64,000 nt of DNA from Saccharothrix luteola (GCF_020859565.1 NZ_JAJHUO010000007.1:266976-330975), one strand, 5' to 3'. Counted from the stretch's first letter, positions 1-8,915 are shown. The notes: a model not told the origin generated them from the sequence alone. Numbers and translations are program-made.

Positions 1-1259
1 GGCGCGCCGGCGGCCCGCGCCTCCTGCCCCGCGTCGACCGACGCCCGCAGCGCGCGGGGCAGGTCGTGGGCTTCCAGGCTGTGGTGGGCCAGCGCGGCGG
101 CGGCGCCGCGGTCGTCGGACGACGCGAGCCGGTCCGCGTAGGCGGAGTGCAGCCGCACGCGTTCGCCGGGCAGCAGGTCGTGGTAGACGGCCTCGCGCAG
201 CAGGGCGTGCCGGAACGTGTACACCTCGGCGCCGTCGACCACCAGCACGTGGTGCTGCACGGCCTCGCGCAGCACGCCGTCCAGGCCGACCTCGTCCATC
301 CCGGCCACGTCGCGCAGCAGGTCGTGGCGCACGGACCGGCCGCCGACCGACGCGACGCGCACCAGGCGCTGCGCGTCCGGGGACAGGCCCTCGATGCGGG
401 CCAGGAGCACCTCGGCCAGCGTCCACGGCACCTCGCGGTCACCGCAGCAGGCGACCGCGATCAGCTCCTCGGCGAAGAACGGGTTGCCGTCCGAGCGCTC
501 GGCGACCTCGAGCACCACGTCGTCGGGCAGGTCGTCGGCCAGCGCGGCGACGAACGAACGCGCGTCGATCGCGCTCAACGGGGTCAGGTCGAGCCGCTGC
601 ACGGCGGGCAGCCGCACCAGCTCGTTGAGCAGGGGTCGCAGCGGGTGGCTGCGGTGCAGGTCGTCGGACCGGTAGGTGCCGACGATGAGCAGCCGCTGCG
701 CGCGCAACCGGGAGAACAGGAACGACAGCAGGTAGCGGGTGGAGGCGTCGGCCCAGTGCAGGTCTTCGAGCACCAGCAGCACGGGCCGCTCCTCGGCCAG
801 CTCGCCGAGCAGGCCGTGCACCGCGTCGAACAGCTGGAGCTGGCCGACGTCCTGCTCGGGACGGCGCCCGATCAGGTGCGACGGCAGGCCGGACACCGAC
901 GTGCTGCCGTCGTGGCCCGCGGGCAGCGCCAGCTCCGGCAGCAACAGGCCGAGCGCGGGCCGGGCCGCGACGTCGAGCAGACCGGCCTGCCGCACCTGCC
1001 CCAACGCCTCGGTGAAGGGCAGGTACGGCAGGCCGGTCTCGCCGACGTCGAGGCAGCGGCCGTTGAGCACGAGCGCGTCGCCCGCCGTGGCGGCCAGCTC
1101 GTCCACCAGCCGGGTCTTGCCGACGCCCGCGTCGCCGGCGAGGAGGATCGCACCCGCCTCGCCGCGCGCGGCGTCGTCGAGGGCCGCGCGCAGCCTGGTC
1201 ATCTCCCGGCTACGCGCCACCAAGGGGATTCCGGAACCGATGCGTGCCACACCAGGCAT
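1..1259 (-). CDS. LuxR-type large ATP-binding regulator (3' end outside window)
   Basis: The reading frame begins MPGVARIGSGIPLVARSREM and runs off the left edge, so only about 419 N-terminal residues are visible. A P-loop (GDAGVGKT, residues 42-49) and a Walker B-like stretch with LEDLHWAD show an AAA/STAND ATPase module. This is typical of large ATP-binding LuxR-family regulators, in which ATP binding gates a C-terminal HTH. That HTH would lie outside the window, so the LuxR assignment is inference; an adenylate-cyclase-associated ATPase is possible. A GAGGTG Shine-Dalgarno precedes the ATG. It is probably cotranscribed with the 62-codon gene 11 bp upstream. Confidence 0.75.
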   Translation of the reverse strand, partial: MPGVARIGSGIPLVARSREMTRLRAALDDAARGEAGAILLAGDAGVGKTRLVDELAATAGDALVLNGRCLDVGETGLPYLPFTEALGQVRQAGLLDVAARPALGLLLPELALPAGHDGSTSVSGLPSHLIGRRPEQDVGQLQLFDAVHGLLGELAEERPVLLVLEDLHWADASTRYLLSFLFSRLRAQRLLIVGTYRSDDLHRSHPLRPLLNELVRLPAVQRLDLTPLSAIDARSFVAALADDLPDDVVLEVAERSDGNPFFAEELIAVACCGDREVPWTLAEVLLARIEGLSPDAQRLVRVASVGGRSVRHDLLRDVAGMDEVGLDGVLREAVQHHVLVVDGAEVYTFRHALLREAVYHDLLPGERVRLHSAYADRLASSDDRGAAAALAHHSLEAHDLPRALRASVDAGQEARAAGA

Positions 1260-1270
1260 GCTGTCACACC

Positions 1271-1459
1271 TCAGGCGGCGTCGCGGTGGCCATTTCCGGT
1301 GCCCGGCACGTCCGGGCCGGCGTGGTGGCCGAGCCGCCGCCACCAGGACCGCCTCGACCGGTGGGTCCGCCGGCCGACGCGGTAGTCCGCCGCGTCGGCG
1401 CGCAGCGCGGCCTGCCGGTAGTCGATCTCCGCCTTCAAGGACTCGGGCGTCCACTCCAT
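1271..1459 (-). CDS. Small conserved-type hypothetical protein upstream of ATPase regulator
   Basis: A 62-residue protein starting MEWTPESLKAEIDYRQAALR. The frame is open further upstream, but a GAGGAG Shine-Dalgarno seven bases before this ATG decides the start. The N-terminal half looks helical and charged; the middle carries an Arg/Trp-rich patch (RRSWWRR); the tail is Gly/His-rich. There is no signal peptide or membrane segment. It ends 11 bp before the ATPase regulator and its stop overlaps that gene's ribosome-binding region, so the two are probably one operon. I do not recognise a function; a partner or modulator of the regulator is a guess. Confidence 0.6.
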   Translation of the reverse strand: MEWTPESLKAEIDYRQAALRADAADYRVGRRTHRSRRSWWRRLGHHAGPDVPGTGNGHRDAA

Positions 1460-1560
1460 GACTTGCTCCTCGTGTCGTTCCGCTTCTCTCTGGTGACACG
1501 AAGAGTCGTCCTGAGGCGCAGGTGCGGGCATCGGGCGTTCACGTGGGTTGCCGCGCTGGT

Positions 1561-1604
1561 CCCCTTACCCGCCGCCGTAAGGGGTGGCAGACGGCGGGTA
1601 AGGG
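1561..1604. terminator. Nested inverted repeats (competing hairpins)
   Basis: CCCTTACCCGCCG (1562-1574) is repeated exactly inverted at 1592-1604, giving a 13-bp stem with a 17-nt loop. CCCCTTAC (1561-1568) can instead pair with GTAAGGGG (1577-1584), an 8-bp stem with an 8-nt loop. The two stems exclude each other. The element lies about 40 bp past the chitinase stop codon and about 100 bp before the next minus-strand gene, so it is a plausible terminator. It has no T-run, and an operator or attenuator role is possible. Confidence 0.45.
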
Positions 1605-1641
1605 ATGCCTCAGCGGCGCGTCAGAGCAGGTCAGGCACCCC

Positions 1642-3978
1642 TCAGCAGGCGCCTTGGTCGCGCCAGACGCCCCACTCGCCGGTGGTGCCCGGCTCCTCGC
1701 CCTGCGTCCACCACTTCGCCTGCCAGCGCTTGCCCCGGTGGGAGACCTCGTTGCCGCCGTTGTAGACCTTGGCGCGGTCCCACGCGGGCACGGTGCAGCT
1801 GGGCTGGTCGGTCGTGGTGGTGGTGGTCGTGCTGCTGGTCGGGTCCGGGCCGCCGCCACGCGGGTGGTCGGAGGCGATGGCGTAGGACCGGCCGCCGAAC
1901 GTGAGCTTGACGTTCGACGGCGACGCGATCGGCAGCTGGTAGCTCAGCGCGACGTCCACCGACGCGCCGGGCGCGAGCGACTGCCAGGTCGGCAACGTCA
2001 GCTCGACGTGCTGGAAGTCGCCCCTCAGGCCGCCGACGTTGCTGCCGGAGTGCCCCTTGGCGGTGACCCGCAGCCCGAAACCCGACTGGTCGGCCATGCT
2101 GCCCGGCGCGCTGGTGCCGTAGTCGAACTCGATCTTCGTCCCGCCCGGCAGGGTGGTGGTCGAGCGGTTGGTCAGCTTCAGCTTGGGCGTGATCGGGTAG
2201 TTGCTGTCACCCAGCGCGAACCCGGAGACGGTGGCGCTCACGTCCAGCACCTGGCCCGGCGTGGCGCCGGCGGCCTTCCGCGCGCCGTACGGCGCCGCGC
2301 CGCGCAACCCCTCGTTGATCTTGGTGAGCAGGGTGTCGCCGACCGTGTACTGGCCCTTGGCGCTGTCGAAGCGGTAGTCGCCCGCCAGCTCCCAGATCAT
2401 GATGCCGCCGATGCCCTTGTCCGCCACGTACTTCGCCTTGGCCGCGATGGACTGCTCGTCCTCAGTGGACAGGAAGACCTTCTTGTCCGCGTTCCACAGC
2501 CACGGCGAGGTGAGCGTGCTGTCGTAGAACCGCTGGTACGAGCCGGAAACCCGGTCGGTCGGGTCGTTGGCCGGGTCCAGACCGTGCTGGGCGAGGTAGT
2601 CCGGCGTGATCTCGTTCTCCAGGTTCTTGGCGTGCCACATGGGGTTCACGCCCGACGGCACCTCGGCGCCGCCCGCGGTGGAGTCGTGCCACAGGTTGTC
2701 GATGCCGACCGCGCCGTTGCCGCACGGCGTGGTCGAGCCGACGCTCGAACCCGTGCCGGGCGGGCACTTCGCCTGGTCCGGCAACGCGGCCCGACCCCAC
2801 AGCCCGTTCGTGCCGCCCGTGACGCCCTGCCAGCCGCGGCTGTAGAACGGGACGCCGATGTTGATCCGGCCGGCCTGCATCGCACCGCGGTAGTAGTGGT
2901 AGGCCCAGTCGGTGTTCAGGTAGCCCATGCCCTCGTACTGCGGCGCGGTGTAGACGCCGCCGGCGGCCAGCTCGCCGTCCTTGCCGTCGTCGTAGAGCGC
3001 GGCGTTCGGGCCGACGAAGTGGTTCCACGACCCGTGCAGGTCGTAGCTCATCACGTTCAGGTAGTCGAGGTAGCGGGTGACCTGGTAGGCCTCCTGACCG
3101 CGCAGCAACCAGCCGGACGCGGGCACGGCGGCGGTGAGCAGGTAGTGCTTGCCGTCCTGTGCCGAGGCGCGGTCCAGCTTCTCCCGCAAGGTCTTCATGA
3201 TCTTCTCGTAGCCGGCCCACAGCGTGCCGCGGTTGGCGTTCGAGATCCAGAAGTCGTCCGGGTTGCCCGCGTGGTTGTTCGACGTGGCGTACTCGTAGTC
3301 GATGTCCACGCCGTTGAACCCGTACTTCCGGATGAAGTCGACGGCCGAGTCCGCGAAGGCGTCCACAGTGGACTGCGGCTGCGCGCCGAGCTTGTAGAAC
3401 CCGCCGGAGGCGTTGCGCGTGCCGTCCGGGTTGAAGAAGCCGCCGGTCTCCGCCCAGCCGCCGACCGAGATCAGCGTCTTCACGTTCGGGTGCTGCTTCT
3501 TGTACTTGGCGAGCAGGTTGAAGTGCCCCTTGTACGGCACGGACGGGTCGAGCTCGACGCCCGGCCAGGTCATGCCGGTGGAGGCGTTGTCCGGGCCGTC
3601 GGGGCCGACCGAGACCCGGTTCTGCGCGTCGACGTGCGCGAACGCGTAGTTGAGGTGCGTGACCTTGGTCCACGGGATGTCGGACGCCAGGTAGGCGGGC
3701 GTGCCGTTGCGGCCCGTGCGCCAACTGGTGAAGTAGCCGATGACGCGGCGGGAGTGCGCGGCTCCCAACGACTCCCGGCCCTCCGTGTCGTAGACGGAGC
3801 AATAGGGCACGGCGACGCCGGGGGTCTGGTAGAGCCCGTCGGGACGGCACTCCTCCCCCGCGGCGGCGGCGCTGGGTGACGTCGGGGACACGACGGCGAC
3901 GACGAGTCCGGCCACCGCGGCCAACAACGCCACGAGCGGCGACAACCTGGTTCTCCCGGGCTTGAATCTCTGGGGCAC
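1642..3978 (-). CDS. Secreted GH18 chitinase with C-terminal chitin-binding module
   Basis: A predicted secreted endochitinase of 778 residues that cleaves beta-1,4-GlcNAc polymers. Residues 1-37 form a signal peptide (RxRLSPLVALLAAVAG). The GH18 barrel spans roughly 80-580, with the active-site strand NGVDIDYE at 222-229 and the catalytic acid E229; the first Asp of the usual DxxDxDxE motif is Asn. An Ig-like/CBM-like domain follows, then a Thr linker, then a CBM5/12 chitin-binding domain with AKWWTQGEEPG. The GTG start was chosen because AGGAGG lies 10 nt upstream; the frame is open a further 26 codons. Two DasR-like boxes upstream suggest control by amino-sugar status. Confidence 0.93.
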   Translation of the reverse strand: MPQRFKPGRTRLSPLVALLAAVAGLVVAVVSPTSPSAAAAGEECRPDGLYQTPGVAVPYCSVYDTEGRESLGAAHSRRVIGYFTSWRTGRNGTPAYLASDIPWTKVTHLNYAFAHVDAQNRVSVGPDGPDNASTGMTWPGVELDPSVPYKGHFNLLAKYKKQHPNVKTLISVGGWAETGGFFNPDGTRNASGGFYKLGAQPQSTVDAFADSAVDFIRKYGFNGVDIDYEYATSNNHAGNPDDFWISNANRGTLWAGYEKIMKTLREKLDRASAQDGKHYLLTAAVPASGWLLRGQEAYQVTRYLDYLNVMSYDLHGSWNHFVGPNAALYDDGKDGELAAGGVYTAPQYEGMGYLNTDWAYHYYRGAMQAGRINIGVPFYSRGWQGVTGGTNGLWGRAALPDQAKCPPGTGSSVGSTTPCGNGAVGIDNLWHDSTAGGAEVPSGVNPMWHAKNLENEITPDYLAQHGLDPANDPTDRVSGSYQRFYDSTLTSPWLWNADKKVFLSTEDEQSIAAKAKYVADKGIGGIMIWELAGDYRFDSAKGQYTVGDTLLTKINEGLRGAAPYGARKAAGATPGQVLDVSATVSGFALGDSNYPITPKLKLTNRSTTTLPGGTKIEFDYGTSAPGSMADQSGFGLRVTAKGHSGSNVGGLRGDFQHVELTLPTWQSLAPGASVDVALSYQLPIASPSNVKLTFGGRSYAIASDHPRGGGPDPTSSTTTTTTTDQPSCTVPAWDRAKVYNGGNEVSHRGKRWQAKWWTQGEEPGTTGEWGVWRDQGAC

Positions 3979-4033
3979 GACCGGCACACCTCCTGCACGA
4001 GGCGGCGGCCACGACGCAGCCACTGAACCGTAA

Positions 4034-4071
4034 ATAGGTCTAGACCTCTCTGTCAATAGGTCCAGACCACC
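4034..4071 (-). promoter_or_regulatory. Two DasR-like (dre) operator sites in the chitinase promoter
   Basis: GGTCTAGACC (4037-4046) and GGTCCAGACC (4059-4068) are near-identical dyads, each preceded by ATA, with centres 22 bp apart (two helical turns). They match the core of the streptomycete DasR box, TGGTCTAGACCA, and the paired direct repeats known in Streptomyces chitinase promoters. They lie 59-90 bp upstream of the chitinase start. DasR is a GntR-family repressor released by glucosamine-6-phosphate. Its binding here is inference. Confidence 0.75.
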
Positions 4072-4253
4072 AACGGCCGACTCGCGACGGCCACCCGGCG
4101 TGAGGCACTGGGCCCCGGATCCCGCTCCCGTCGGGCGTCACCCCCTCGGAAGAGGGACGTTCCGCCTCCGGACCGGATGCGCGTGGGACGTTGGCCTTCA
4201 CCCGGTCAAGCGCGGGGCCACACGTCGCCCGCCGTCACCGTCGGAGGCCACCG

Positions 4254-4916
4254 ATGTCCTACTCGATCACGCCGGCTCTCCTCGAGCTGAGCATCACCGA
4301 CGTGTTCGACTACCAGTACCCGGAGTTCGTCACCGCCAACGGCCTCACCGGGGGTGGCGGCTACGAGAACTGGGCGCTCGTCACCTACCTGCTCTACCTG
4401 CGCTACCGCCACGGGCAGTTCGACTACCAGCGCGAGTACCCCGCGGGCGCGAAGGGGGGAAGGCGGGTGCGGGTGGACCTCGCGTTCAACCCGAACATGG
4501 TCACCGCCGGCACGCCGCTCATCCTGACCGAGTGGAAGTGCAACCCGGACCGCACCGACCTGGAAACCGCCTGCACCCAGGACGTCCAGAAGTTCGTCGA
4601 CATCCTCGAGTACTACGGCCCGCGGAAGATCTACCCGCTCCCGCTCGTCTTCGGCATCGGACCGGACGGTCCACCGCTCGCCAAGGGGTTCACCACTTAC
4701 AGTTTCGGCGACGGCCTGGCCCTCTACACGTCCGGTCCGGGGACCTGGAGCCCCCTCGGTCTCCTCGGCTACACGTGGTACGAGCACCAGCCGCTCCCCG
4801 AGCAGGCCGTGCCGGACAGCGCCCCGGCCGACCGGGCGCCGATCACGGACCACCCGAGCCGACCGCGGGCACCGCTGCCCCGTCGCGCGGAGGAGGACCT
4901 GGCCGAACCGGTCTGA
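4254..4916 (+). CDS. Hypothetical protein with PD-(D/E)xK-like residues
   Basis: A 220-residue protein starting MSYSITPALLELS. The start follows a GGAGG Shine-Dalgarno and is preferred over a further upstream ATG. There is no signal peptide. Residues 75-95 read as a beta strand with D75, a turn, then a strand ending E93-W94-K95; this D...ExK spacing resembles the catalytic signature of PD-(D/E)xK nucleases. A following helix contains TQDVQKF. The C-terminal 40 residues are Pro/Arg-rich and probably disordered. It stands alone between the divergent chitinase and a convergent AfsR-like gene. I cannot assign a family; the nuclease idea rests on motif spacing only. Confidence 0.6.
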   Translation: MSYSITPALLELSITDVFDYQYPEFVTANGLTGGGGYENWALVTYLLYLRYRHGQFDYQREYPAGAKGGRRVRVDLAFNPNMVTAGTPLILTEWKCNPDRTDLETACTQDVQKFVDILEYYGPRKIYPLPLVFGIGPDGPPLAKGFTTYSFGDGLALYTSGPGTWSPLGLLGYTWYEHQPLPEQAVPDSAPADRAPITDHPSRPRAPLPRRAEEDLAEPV

Positions 4917-4940
4917 ACGCCCCGGTCGACGCGGACGCGG

Positions 4941-7796
4941 TCAGACCGAGGTCGTCGCGCGGGCGCGCGCCAGGCGTTCCCGCACCTGGTCGGACTCCGG
5001 GGCGCCGAGCTCGGTGAACAGCGCCAGCGCCCGCTGCCAGTGCGCCACCGCGCCGGGCAGGCCCTGCCGGTCGAACACCGTGGCCAGCCGGTCGTGCGCC
5101 ATCGCCTGGTGGTACGGGCTCGCCGCGGCCGACGCGACCGACAGCGCCGTGCGCGCCGACGTGACGGCCTCGCCGCCCTCGCCCGACTCCAGCAGCACCA
5201 TCGCGAGGTCGGTGTGGCAGGTCGACTCACCGCACTGCTCGCCGACCTCGCGGTACATCGTCACCGCCGCCCGCAGCCACGTCTTGGCCTCGTCGTAGCG
5301 GCGGGACGCCAGGTGCAGCAGCCCGAGGTTGTGGTGCGCGTTCGCCTCGGCCCACCGCGACCCGGCCGCCCGGCTGACCTCCAGCGCCTCCCGGTAGGAG
5401 GCCTCCGACTCGTCCACCCGACCCAGGAACGCCAGCATGTCCGCCACCGCCGTCAGGGCTCTGGCCTGCGCGTTCACGTCGCCGGACGCCCGCGCCACCT
5501 CCAACGCCTCGCGATGCCGGTCCAGGGACTCGTCCATCCGCTGGAACTGGGCCAGCGCGATGCCCAAGTTGAACAGCATCACGAACCTCGCCTCGGGGTC
5601 GCCGAGGGTGGTGGCCGCCTCCAGCGCGGCCTCCGTCGTGCGCAGCCACGTGGTCCGGTCCGCGCGCAGCCAGAGGAACCGCGACAGCGTGTACGGCAGC
5701 TGCCAGGCGTGCACCAGCCACCCCGGGTCCGAGCCGGGCGCGGCGGCCAGCTCGGCGGCGGCCACGATGTTGCCCTGCTCGGCGTCCAGCCAGGCGCTCG
5801 CCTCCGCCGAGCCGTGCAGCTTCGGCACCTCCAGCGGCACGTGCTCGGGCGCGACCCGCACGCTGCTGCCGCGCGTGACCGGCAGCCGCCCGTCGGCCAG
5901 GTCCGCGCAGTGCAGGTAGAAGTCGAGCATCCGGCTGGTCGCCTCGTGCCGCACGGGCGCGGGCAGTTCGGCGGCCAGCGTCCGCATGTAGACGCGCACC
6001 AGGTCGTGCGCCCCGTAGCGGCCGGGCTCGTTGACCGACAGCAGGTTCGCCGCCGTCAACGCGTCCAGCGCCCGCTGCGCGTCGCCGACCCGCACCTGCG
6101 CCATGGCGGCCACCACGAACGCCGTGACGTCCGGGCCGGGGTGCAGGCCGAGCAACGCCAGCAACCGCGCCGGCAGCGGCGGCAGCGCCCGGCGTGACGC
6201 GTCCAGCGCCGCGCGCACCGTGGAGTCCTCGTCCTCCAGGCCGAGGGCGGCCAGCCGGCCGTGCTCGTCGTCCAGCTCGGCGACGAGCTCGGCCACGCGC
6301 AACGTCGGCGCGACGGCGAGGCGGGCGGCGGCGATCCGCAGCGCCAGCGGCAGCCCGTCGCACAGCACGGCCAACCGGCGCAGCGCGGCGGCCTCCGTGC
6401 CGTCCCGGCCCGCGACCCGGCTGACCACGGCCACCGACGCGTCCGGGTCCAGCATGTCCAGCTCCACCAGCCGCGCCTCGGCGTGCGCGACCAGCCCGAC
6501 CAACCGCCGGCGCGACGTGACCAGCACGCACGACGGCGGTCCGGGCAGCAGCGGTAGCAGCTCGGTCGAGCCGCGCGCGTTGTCCAGCATCACCACCATG
6601 CGCCGGTCCGCGATGAGCGTGCGGAACAGCGCCGACCGCTCCTCGACCGTGACCGGGATGTCCGGCGACGGCACGCCCAGCGTGCGCAGGAACCGGCTCA
6701 GCACCTCGCCCGCGCCCAGCGGCTCCTGGTTCGGGTCGTAGCCGTGCAGGTCGACGTACAGCTGGCCGTCCGGGAAGTCCTCGCGCACGCGTTGCGCCCA
6801 GTGCAGGGCGAGCGCGGTCTTGCCCACGCCGGCCGGGCCCGTGACGACGAGGACCAGCCCGCCCTCCGGGTAGGAGGCCAGCAGGCCGTCCAGGCGCTTG
6901 AGCTCGTCGTCGCGGCCGATCAGGGACGCCGAGACGCGCGGCAGCTGCGCGGGCGTGATGGCGGGCGAGGACTCGGCGGCCGGCCGCACCTCCATCGGCC
7001 TGGTCGGGCGGTCGGGCTCGGGGTTCTCCCCCGCCAGCACGGCCTGCTGGAGCTTGCGCAGCTCCGGGCCCGGCTCGACGCCGAGCTCCTCGACCAGCAC
7101 CCGGCGTGCCTCGCGGTAGACGGCCAGCGCCTCGGCCTGCCGCCCGGCCTGGCACAGCGCGCGCATCAGCAGGCCGTGCCCGCGTTCCCGGAGGGGGTGC
7201 TCGCCGACCAGCGTGGTCAGCGACGGCACCAGCTCCGCGCCTCGGCCGATCAGCAGCAGCAGTTCCGCCCGCTCCTCCAGCACCGCGAGCCGGCGTTCGA
7301 CCAGCCGGCCGCGCTCGACCTCGGCGAACAGGCCCGCGACACCGCCGAGCGGCTCGCCGCGCCACAGGCCGAGCGCCTCGTCCAGGGCGGTGGCCGCCGC
7401 GATCAGGTCGCCGGACGCGCGCAGGCGGGCCGCGGACACCACGCCGCGCTCGAACTCGTCCAGGTCGACCTGCTGGGGGTCCACCCGGAGCAGGTAGCCG
7501 TCGCCGACCGAGGTCAGCAGCTCGGCCGGGGCGCGGCGGGCGCGGCTGGGCTCCAGCGCGCGGCGCAGCCCGGCGACGTAGGTCTGCACCAGGTTGACCG
7601 CGCTGGTCGGCGTGTTGTCGCCCCAGACGGCCTCGATGATCTGGTCGCGGCTGACCGGCGCGTTGCGGGCCAGCAGCAGCACCGCCAGCACCGCACGCTG
7701 CTTGGCGGCGCCGAGGTCGACCTCCCCGCCACCGCGCACCGCCCGGAGCAGGCCGAGCACCTCGAACCGCAAGCGCTCGCCGCCGCCGTCTGCCAC
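4941..7796 (-). CDS. AfsR/SARP-type transcriptional regulator with NB-ARC and TPR domains
   Basis: A transcription regulator of about 951 residues. The N-terminal 90 residues form an OmpR-type winged helix (AKQRAVLAVLLLARN...DNTPTSAVNLVQTYV). A bacterial transcriptional activation domain follows to about 250, then an NB-ARC ATPase around 290-560 with P-loop TGPAGVGKTALAL, then TPR repeats from about 720 to the end. This order is that of AfsR, which activates secondary metabolism or morphogenesis genes. I chose the GTG at 7796 because AAGGA lies seven bases upstream; a GTG at 7817 adds seven residues. It is monocistronic, and its target is not evident. Confidence 0.9.
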   Translation of the reverse strand: MADGGGERLRFEVLGLLRAVRGGGEVDLGAAKQRAVLAVLLLARNAPVSRDQIIEAVWGDNTPTSAVNLVQTYVAGLRRALEPSRARRAPAELLTSVGDGYLLRVDPQQVDLDEFERGVVSAARLRASGDLIAAATALDEALGLWRGEPLGGVAGLFAEVERGRLVERRLAVLEERAELLLLIGRGAELVPSLTTLVGEHPLRERGHGLLMRALCQAGRQAEALAVYREARRVLVEELGVEPGPELRKLQQAVLAGENPEPDRPTRPMEVRPAAESSPAITPAQLPRVSASLIGRDDELKRLDGLLASYPEGGLVLVVTGPAGVGKTALALHWAQRVREDFPDGQLYVDLHGYDPNQEPLGAGEVLSRFLRTLGVPSPDIPVTVEERSALFRTLIADRRMVVMLDNARGSTELLPLLPGPPSCVLVTSRRRLVGLVAHAEARLVELDMLDPDASVAVVSRVAGRDGTEAAALRRLAVLCDGLPLALRIAAARLAVAPTLRVAELVAELDDEHGRLAALGLEDEDSTVRAALDASRRALPPLPARLLALLGLHPGPDVTAFVVAAMAQVRVGDAQRALDALTAANLLSVNEPGRYGAHDLVRVYMRTLAAELPAPVRHEATSRMLDFYLHCADLADGRLPVTRGSSVRVAPEHVPLEVPKLHGSAEASAWLDAEQGNIVAAAELAAAPGSDPGWLVHAWQLPYTLSRFLWLRADRTTWLRTTEAALEAATTLGDPEARFVMLFNLGIALAQFQRMDESLDRHREALEVARASGDVNAQARALTAVADMLAFLGRVDESEASYREALEVSRAAGSRWAEANAHHNLGLLHLASRRYDEAKTWLRAAVTMYREVGEQCGESTCHTDLAMVLLESGEGGEAVTSARTALSVASAAASPYHQAMAHDRLATVFDRQGLPGAVAHWQRALALFTELGAPESDQVRERLARARATTSV

Positions 7797-8267
7797 CGAC
7801 CGATCCTTCGCCGACACGTTGAGACCCAGACCGAGCCTAGGAGATCACTTCAGTCCGGCTCCAGTCGTCCTGTAGCCGCATTCTTACGCTAAGCGTGTCC
7901 GATCAACCACACAGGGCGAACCCCGGTGAGCGAGGTTGGACCAGACAGCGGAACATCCGCTGCTCTCCCTGAACGACGAGGGCAGGCCGGCGTGCAAGGG
8001 GCATCCAGCCCGCGGCGGCGGAACGCCGGCCCGCCCTCGTCCCCTTCTCCACCGGAGACGGGTCATCCGGTAGGGGATGGCCCAACTCCATGCCCTCCCC
8101 CCAGTCGAAGGGGCCGTGCCCGGGACCGAACCCCCGGACACGGCCCCTTCGGCGTTGCGCGGGACCAGGGGCCCGCGCACTGCACCGCGCGACCAGCGAC
8201 CACACCGCGCGTCCGGCCCCTGCCGGACAGCCGGTCCCAGGGCCGAACGGCGAGGCCGGCTCGCGGG
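7797..8267. other. 471-bp intergenic region, no convincing gene
   Basis: This lies between the AfsR-like gene start and the DedA gene end. It holds a short dyad ACGCT-a-AGCGT (7886-7896), about 90 bp upstream of the AfsR-like gene, and a strong hairpin at 8108-8149. Open frames here are Pro/Arg/Gly-rich without ribosome-binding sites and cross the hairpin, so I do not call them genes. Confidence 0.6.
8108..8149 (-). terminator. Strong hairpin terminator downstream of the DedA gene
   Basis: AAGGGGCCGTG (8108-8118) pairs exactly with CACGGCCCCTT (8139-8149). After one mismatch, five more G-C pairs close an 8-nt loop. It sits about 120 bp beyond the DedA stop. Read on the minus strand it ends in CCCCTT without a longer T-run, as is common for actinobacterial terminators. 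Confidence 0.7.
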
Positions 8268-8915
8268 CTAGGCGACCTCTTCCAGCTCGCGCACCTCGCC
8301 GGCCTTGGCCGCCTTGCGCCGCTTGCGCAGCACCACCACGACGCCGACCACGACCGCGATGCCCATCAGGCCCCACATCGCACCGTTGAACACCGACTCG
8401 ATGTACTTCGCCGACGCCCCCGCGGCGGAGCCGATGCCGATGTGCAGCGCCGACCAGCTCACCGCGCCGGCGATCGACGCGGGGAGGAACCGGCGGTACT
8501 CCAGCTTCGACGCACCCGCCGACGCGGGCACCAGGGTCCGCACCACCGGCATGAACCGGGCGAAGAACACCGCCCACGCGCCACGCCTGCGCAGCAGCGC
8601 GCCGGCCTTGTCCCAGTGCTCCTGGCCGAGCTTGCGCACCACCTTGCTGTCCCGCAGCCGGTCGCCGTAGCGGCGGCCGAGGAAGTAGCCGATGCTGTCG
8701 CCCGCCACCGCGCACACCGACACGACCAACCACATGACCAGGAACCGGGACACGCTGGTGACCGTCGTCGCGGCCAGCAGCAGCGCGCTCTCGCCCGGCG
8801 CGATGAAGCCGACGCCCAGCGTGCACTCCGCCAACGTCAACGCGCCCGTCACCGCGAGCACGGCGGGCTGCGGCAGACCGGCGAGCCCTTCCAGGGCGTC
8901 GGTCAGCAAGGCCAT
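8268..8915 (-). CDS. DedA-family integral membrane protein
   Basis: A 215-residue membrane protein with about five hydrophobic segments. DedA/SNARE-associated (VTT-fold) marks are an acidic residue and glycine-rich loop in GVGFIAPGESALLLAA, and the FxARFMPVVRTLVPASAG re-entrant motif near residues 118-135. DedA proteins act in membrane homeostasis and probably move lipid carriers such as undecaprenyl phosphate. The C-terminus is Lys/Arg-rich then acidic and cytoplasmic. GGGGGA precedes the ATG. Transcribed alone, with a hairpin terminator about 120 bp downstream. Confidence 0.9.
   Translation of the reverse strand: MALLTDALEGLAGLPQPAVLAVTGALTLAECTLGVGFIAPGESALLLAATTVTSVSRFLVMWLVVSVCAVAGDSIGYFLGRRYGDRLRDSKVVRKLGQEHWDKAGALLRRRGAWAVFFARFMPVVRTLVPASAGASKLEYRRFLPASIAGAVSWSALHIGIGSAAGASAKYIESVFNGAMWGLMGIAVVVGVVVVLRKRRKAAKAGEVRELEEVA

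Noticed and set aside
1522..3879. Long plus-strand frame opposite the chitinase gene
   Set aside because: Antisense to a complete GH18/CBM5 gene; the product has no domain and an Arg/Val-rich composition typical of shadows.
7884..8180. 98-codon frame upstream of the AfsR-like gene
   Set aside because: It runs through a strong terminator hairpin, lacks a ribosome-binding site and has no domain-like composition.
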